NCBI GenBank assembly: GCA_038043025.1
Contig: JBBTCW010000055.1
Location: 1-7,781, forward strand
DNA from: O2-02-FULL-42-9 sp038043025
GTDB lineage: Bacteria; Pseudomonadota; Gammaproteobacteria; UBA12402
Reading direction: 5' to 3'
DNA: 7,781 bases
In this document: positions 4,558 through 7,781 of the stretch, in pieces
How the letters are laid out: every line of letters begins with the position of its first letter
Position numbering within the stretch: position 1 is the stretch's first letter
Position numbers and translations under genes: made by a program
The notes under the pieces: generated by a model
Database searches by the model: none
What the model was told of the DNA's origin: nothing
The model's input: only the letters and a program-made list of their open reading frames with translations

Positions 4558-6936
4558 ATGAAACTCAGTACCAATTGGTTATCCGAATGGTTTAATAATG
4601 ATATTGCATTCGATGATTTGCCCGAAAAGTTAACCATGGTTGGCTTAGAGGTCAGCGAAGTTTCATCCGTTGCGGGTAAATTTTCTAAGGTTGTTGTCGG
4701 TCAAGTGTTAACGGTCGAGCAACATCCTGATGCGGATCGTTTGCATGTTTGTACCGTCGATGTCGGCGACAAAATGCCCTTAGTCATTGTGTGCGGCGCT
4801 GCCAATGTTCGGCCTGGATTAAAAGTGCCGGTGGCATTATTAGGTGCAACGATCGGTGATCTTGAAATAAAAAAGACAAAATTACGCGGGGTATCATCCG
4901 AGGGCATGATGTGTTCGGACAAAGAGCTTGGGTTGGCGCAAGAGAGCAATGGGTTGTTAGAGTTGCCAGAAGATGCGCCGATCGGCCAGGATATTCGAAA
5001 ATATTTACAGTTAGATGATTCGTCCATAGAAGTGGATTTAACGCCCAATCGAGGCGACTGTGCCAGCGTATTAGGAATAGCTCGAGAAGTGAGTGCGATT
5101 TATAATAAACCTTATTGCACACCGAAAATCAGCGTGATTAAACCCACGATCAAAAATACCTTTCCGGTCAAATTACATGAGCCAAAATCCTGCCCGCGTT
5201 ATATTGCGCGCGTGGTGCGCGGAATTAATGTCGATGCGACAACGCCTTTGTGGCTCAAAGAAAAATTAAGACGTTCTGGATTCCACAGTATTCATCCAGT
5301 GGTAGATGTGATGAATTACGTCATGTTGGAATTAGGTCAGCCGATGCATGCGTTTGATTTAGCCAAGTTGAACGATTATATTGAAGTGCGTTTTGCTCAA
5401 CCGAATGAAGAGATTTCATTGTTGAATGGTTGCATTGTTCAATTGGATTCCACAACGCTAGTGATTGCCGATAAAAAAGAACCATTAGCTATCGCCGGTG
5501 TGATGGGCGGTGCAGCATCGGGTGTTACACGTGGAACGACGGATATCTTTTTAGAAAGCGCATTTTTTGATCCAAAACAGATTGTAAAAAGTGCCAGCGC
5601 GTATAAATTAACGACAGATGCTTCTTATCGCTTTGAACGGGGCGTGGATTTTGAAATACAGGAATTAGCCCTCGAACGAGCCACAGGATTATTATTGGAT
5701 ATTGTGGGTGGTGCTGCAGGTCCCGTTATTCATGTCCAAGAGAAGTCATATTTGCCTGTGCAAAAAACGGTGTTGCTGCGCGCCGATCGCGTGAGCAAAG
5801 TACTCGGCTTAGAGATCCCTGATAAAACAATAGAAAATATATTAACAAAACTTAATATCTCATTGAAAAAACAAAAAAATAAATGGCAAGTTAAAGTACC
5901 TTCTTTCCGATTTGATATTGCATTAGAAGAAGATTTGATCGAAGAAATCGCACGAATTTATGGTTATAACCAATTGCCAGTGCATACCTATCAAGCGCCG
6001 ATGCATCTTTCTGCTCATCATCATCACAAAGTAACCGACCACCGTATTCGCACGAAATTGGCAGATTGCGCTTATCATGAGGTGGTGACCTATAGTTTTG
6101 TGGATCCAAAATTACAGCAATTGTTGGAGCCACAAGAATTTGCACAACCATTAATCAACCCAATTGCAAGTGATATGAGTGTCATGCGAACATCGTTGTG
6201 GGTGGGTTTATTACAAGCGTTTCAATATAACCACAATCGCCAGCAATCGCGCATTCGTTTGTTTGAAATTGGCAAACGATTTCGACAAGTGAAAGGCAAC
6301 CTTTGTGAGCAAAAAGTATTAAGCGGTTTGGTATATGGCGATATATTGCCCGAACAATGGGGTCATAAAGTGCACCAGAGCGATTTTTATGATGTGAAGG
6401 GTGATATTGAGCAAGTCTTACGATTAACATCGAATGCGCGCACTACATTTTCGTTTGAACCCACATCACATCATGCGTTACATCCAGGACAATCTGCTGC
6501 TATTAAAAAAGGTGGTGAGGTGGTGGGCTATGTGGGTGCGATTCATCCAGCGGTTGCTAAATCTTTAAACGTACCAGCCAAGATATATTTATTTGAATAT
6601 ATATTGGATGCCGTGAATGAAAAAGAAATTCCTATTTTTTCACCCATATCAAAATTTCCTTCTATTCGTCGGGACTTAGCGTTTATTGTTCAGAAAGATA
6701 TTTCGGTTGGGCGTATCGAGAGCAAAATTCGAGAAGTTGTTGGTAACTTACTGATCGAGTTGGTTATTTTTGATGTTTATTTGGGCGCCGCCTGTGAAAA
6801 AGATGCAAAAAGTGTTGCTTTGGGGTTGACGTTACAAGATTCTTCGCGCACTCTAGTAGATGAGGAAGTTGTTGATATTATAGAACGAGTTATTAAAACT
6901 CTTAGAAGTGATTTAGGAGCGAAGTTAAGGGAGTAG
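4558..6936 (+). CDS. pheT: Phenylalanyl-tRNA synthetase beta subunit
   Basis: Beta subunit of PheRS, which contributes tRNA binding and editing of mischarged Tyr-tRNA-Phe. From ATG 4558 it has 792 residues, against 795 in E. coli, and begins with the typical MKLSTNWLSEW. An EMAP-type tRNA-binding OB fold (about 39-148) contains VVGQVLTVEQHPDADRL and LRGVSSEGMMCS. The editing-associated B3/B4 region (about 210-385), the B5 domain (about 400-470), the catalytic-like core, and a C-terminal FDX-ACB anticodon-binding domain (about 699-792, with KFPSIRRDLAFIV) follow. AGAGG (4548-4552) sits five bases before this ATG. An in-frame ATG at 4495 would add 21 residues encoded by palindromic repeat and lacks a ribosome binding site, so it is rejected. 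The stop is 5 nt before ihfA, so the two are probably translationally coupled. Confidence 0.97.
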   Translation: MKLSTNWLSEWFNNDIAFDDLPEKLTMVGLEVSEVSSVAGKFSKVVVGQVLTVEQHPDADRLHVCTVDVGDKMPLVIVCGAANVRPGLKVPVALLGATIGDLEIKKTKLRGVSSEGMMCSDKELGLAQESNGLLELPEDAPIGQDIRKYLQLDDSSIEVDLTPNRGDCASVLGIAREVSAIYNKPYCTPKISVIKPTIKNTFPVKLHEPKSCPRYIARVVRGINVDATTPLWLKEKLRRSGFHSIHPVVDVMNYVMLELGQPMHAFDLAKLNDYIEVRFAQPNEEISLLNGCIVQLDSTTLVIADKKEPLAIAGVMGGAASGVTRGTTDIFLESAFFDPKQIVKSASAYKLTTDASYRFERGVDFEIQELALERATGLLLDIVGGAAGPVIHVQEKSYLPVQKTVLLRADRVSKVLGLEIPDKTIENILTKLNISLKKQKNKWQVKVPSFRFDIALEEDLIEEIARIYGYNQLPVHTYQAPMHLSAHHHHKVTDHRIRTKLADCAYHEVVTYSFVDPKLQQLLEPQEFAQPLINPIASDMSVMRTSLWVGLLQAFQYNHNRQQSRIRLFEIGKRFRQVKGNLCEQKVLSGLVYGDILPEQWGHKVHQSDFYDVKGDIEQVLRLTSNARTTFSFEPTSHHALHPGQSAAIKKGGEVVGYVGAIHPAVAKSLNVPAKIYLFEYILDAVNEKEIPIFSPISKFPSIRRDLAFIVQKDISVGRIESKIREVVGNLLIELVIFDVYLGAACEKDAKSVALGLTLQDSSRTLVDEEVVDIIERVIKTLRSDLGAKLRE

Positions 6937-6941
6937 AATAA

Positions 6942-7256
6942 ATGGGTGCATTAACGAAAGCTGATTTAGCCGAACATTTATTTGAGAAGGTTGGGTTAAA
7001 TAAACGAGAAGCAAAAGAGTTAGTTGAAGAATACTTTGAGGCGATTCGTACTGATTTAGAGTCAGGCTGCCAAGTGAAATTATCTGGATTTGGTAATTTT
7101 AATCTTCGCGATAAAGAAAAGCGTCCAGGGCGTAATCCTAAAACGGGCGAAGCAGTTGCTGTCCAAGCGCGACGGGTTGTGACGTTTAAGGCTAGCCAAA
7201 AACTCAAAGCACTTGTTGAAAAGCATATAAAGGCTAAGACACATGAGTCACATTAA
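6942..7256 (+). CDS. ihfA: Integration host factor alpha subunit (IHF-alpha)
   Basis: Nucleoid-associated DNA-bending protein that pairs with IHF-beta (not in this window) to make sharp bends at specific sites in recombination, replication and transcription. The 104 residues are a little longer than the 99 of E. coli. ALTKADLAEHLFEKVGLNKREAKELVE forms the N-terminal helices, LSGFGNF (47-53) is the HU/IHF signature, and RPGRNPKTG (61-69) is the beta-arm tip with intercalating proline P66 by alignment. RRVVTFKASQKLK follows. The match is to IHF-alpha rather than HU. AAGGGAG (6927-6933) inside the end of pheT lies eight bases from the ATG. The gene overlaps the downstream merR-like gene by 14 nt. 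pheT-ihfA linkage is conserved in gammaproteobacteria. Confidence 0.97.
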   Translation: MGALTKADLAEHLFEKVGLNKREAKELVEEYFEAIRTDLESGCQVKLSGFGNFNLRDKEKRPGRNPKTGEAVAVQARRVVTFKASQKLKALVEKHIKAKTHESH

Positions 7257-7656
7257 TAGCAACATTGCAGAAGTGTTACCCGTTGTTCCCGATAAGCTAT
7301 ATTTTACCATTGGGGAAACCAGCGAATTATGCGCAATTAAGCCACATGTGCTGCGTTATTGGGAGCAAGAATTTGCACAATTAAAACCCACAAAACGTCG
7401 TGGTGGCCGCCGTTATTATCAGACGAAGGACATTGAGTTGATTCGCGATATTCGTGAGTTATTGTATCTAAAAGGGTTTACGATTGCGGGCGCTAAACAG
7501 CAAATACAGGTGGCAAAAGTAGATAAAAAATCAGAACCGCCCAAGGAAGAAGTGCCTGTTATAGCCAAAAAAGAGATTAAAAAAACGCTATCAAAAGAAG
7601 TGTTACTGTCAATTGTACAAGAATTGGAAGATTTATTGGAAGTGTTGCAGGGTTAG
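7243..7656 (+). CDS. MerR-family transcriptional regulator
   Basis: A 137-residue protein with one N-terminal MerR-type winged helix-turn-helix (about 20-88). YFTIGETSELCAIKPHVLRYWEQEF is the recognition part, RRGGRRYY (52-59) is the wing, and DIELIRDIRELLYLKGFTIAGAK is the second helical segment. A charged linker rich in Lys, Glu and Pro (about 93-116) follows, then a short helix (about 116-136) that may dimerise. There is only one cysteine (C30) and no metal-binding loop, so it is not a metal sensor of the MerR/CueR type. No effector domain is visible. Start ATG 7243 lies within ihfA, 14 nt before its end, with AAAGG (7229-7233) upstream. A small MerR protein after ihfA is a recurrent arrangement in gammaproteobacteria such as Pseudomonas, but its target genes are not known to me. 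Confidence 0.9.
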   Translation: MSHINSNIAEVLPVVPDKLYFTIGETSELCAIKPHVLRYWEQEFAQLKPTKRRGGRRYYQTKDIELIRDIRELLYLKGFTIAGAKQQIQVAKVDKKSEPPKEEVPVIAKKEIKKTLSKEVLLSIVQELEDLLEVLQG

Positions 7657-7674
7657 CAACTAACTTCGAGTGGC

Positions 7675-7718
7675 AATCGGCGTTCAGCTTGATATGGGCG
7701 CCGATTTTTTTGTTTTTT
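7675..7718 (+). terminator. Rho-independent terminator after the merR-like gene
   Basis: AATCGGCG (7675-7682) pairs with CGCCGATT (7699-7706), and the stem can extend by G-U, C-G and A-U pairs to about 12 bp with an eight-base loop (7687-7694). A T run (7705-7711), one G and six more Ts follow directly. The hairpin begins 19 nt after the merR stop. It is the only convincing terminator in the window, so the whole cluster may end here. The T tract is on the plus-strand side only, so it is not bidirectional. Confidence 0.88.
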
Positions 7719-7742
7719 AATATACATCAGCTCAGAGGGTGA

Positions 7743-7780
7743 GCGCGAACCGACATGCCAGTGGCATGTCGCAGTCGCGC
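7743..7780. repeat. Two-tier inverted repeat at the window edge
   Basis: CGACATGCC (7751-7759) and GGCATGTCG (7763-7771) form a perfect 9-bp stem around AGT. Outside it GCGCGA (7743-7748) pairs with TCGCGC (7775-7780) across a small internal loop (AC against CAG). The ends do not match the CTGGAT/ATGACG family seen earlier. It may be a second repeat type or part of a structured RNA, and it may continue beyond the window. Function unknown. Confidence 0.6.
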
Positions 7781-7781
7781 G

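Noticed and set aside
4784..5122. Antisense open frames of about 110 codons inside pheT, and similar ones elsewhere
   Set aside because: They lie opposite strongly conserved coding sequence, have no family resemblance or ribosome binding site, and are explained as shadows of the real genes.
7721..7781. tRNA (for example tRNA-Pro, often found after ihfA-merR in relatives)
   Set aside because: GCTC/GAGC looks like a D stem, but what follows is a 9-bp stem with a three-base loop rather than a 5-bp anticodon stem with a seven-base loop.
7657..7781. 3' end of a convergent minus-strand gene
   Set aside because: Short open frames exist on the minus strand to the window edge, but none is long enough or recognisable enough to support a call.

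Overview
The window is one long, plus-strand translation gene cluster from a gammaproteobacterium: tRNA-Val(GAC, 3' part) - thrS - infC - rpmI - rplT - pheS - pheT - ihfA - merR-family regulator. From memory, this order (tRNA-Val, thrS to ihfA, then a small MerR protein) is the one seen in Pseudomonas, Legionella and relatives. The AT-leaning codon use, the four-cysteine PheS and the palindrome-rich gaps between essential genes suggest a Legionellales/Coxiellaceae-like host. That placement is an inference from general features, not a measured phylogeny.

Region by region: 1-55 is the 3' part of tRNA-Val with an encoded CCA end. thrS (75-1982) follows after only 19 nt. infC (1995-2519) starts at a non-AUG ATT codon right behind a strong Shine-Dalgarno that overlaps the thrS stop. 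A 59-nt leader with a potential RNA hairpin precedes rpmI (2579-2773), and rplT (2791-3147) follows after 17 nt. The 249-nt gap 3148-3396 carries three palindromic repeat units and precedes pheS (3397-4413). A second gap, 4414-4557, carries three more units between pheS and pheT (4558-6936). ihfA (6942-7256) follows pheT after 5 nt, and the merR-like gene (7243-7656) overlaps ihfA by 14 nt. A rho-independent terminator at 7675-7718 closes the cluster. The last 60 nt hold an unrelated two-tier hairpin that reaches the window edge.

How the genes work together: ThrRS and the two PheRS subunits charge tRNAs, IF3 controls initiation fidelity, L35 and L20 build the 50S subunit, and IHF-alpha is the DNA-bending architectural protein traditionally linked to this operon. 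The protein-coding genes look intact and ordinary.

The unusual content lies between genes. Six short palindromes share asymmetric ends (CTGGAT on one side, ATGACG on the other) but have different, self-complementary cores. Two of them form a 33-nt inverted pair whose only two differences compensate each other within the hairpin. They resemble the widespread dRS3/REP-like small repeats, so the family type is probably not new. This local cluster inside an essential aminoacyl-tRNA synthetase operon is still worth attention. I did not find an undescribed protein system here.
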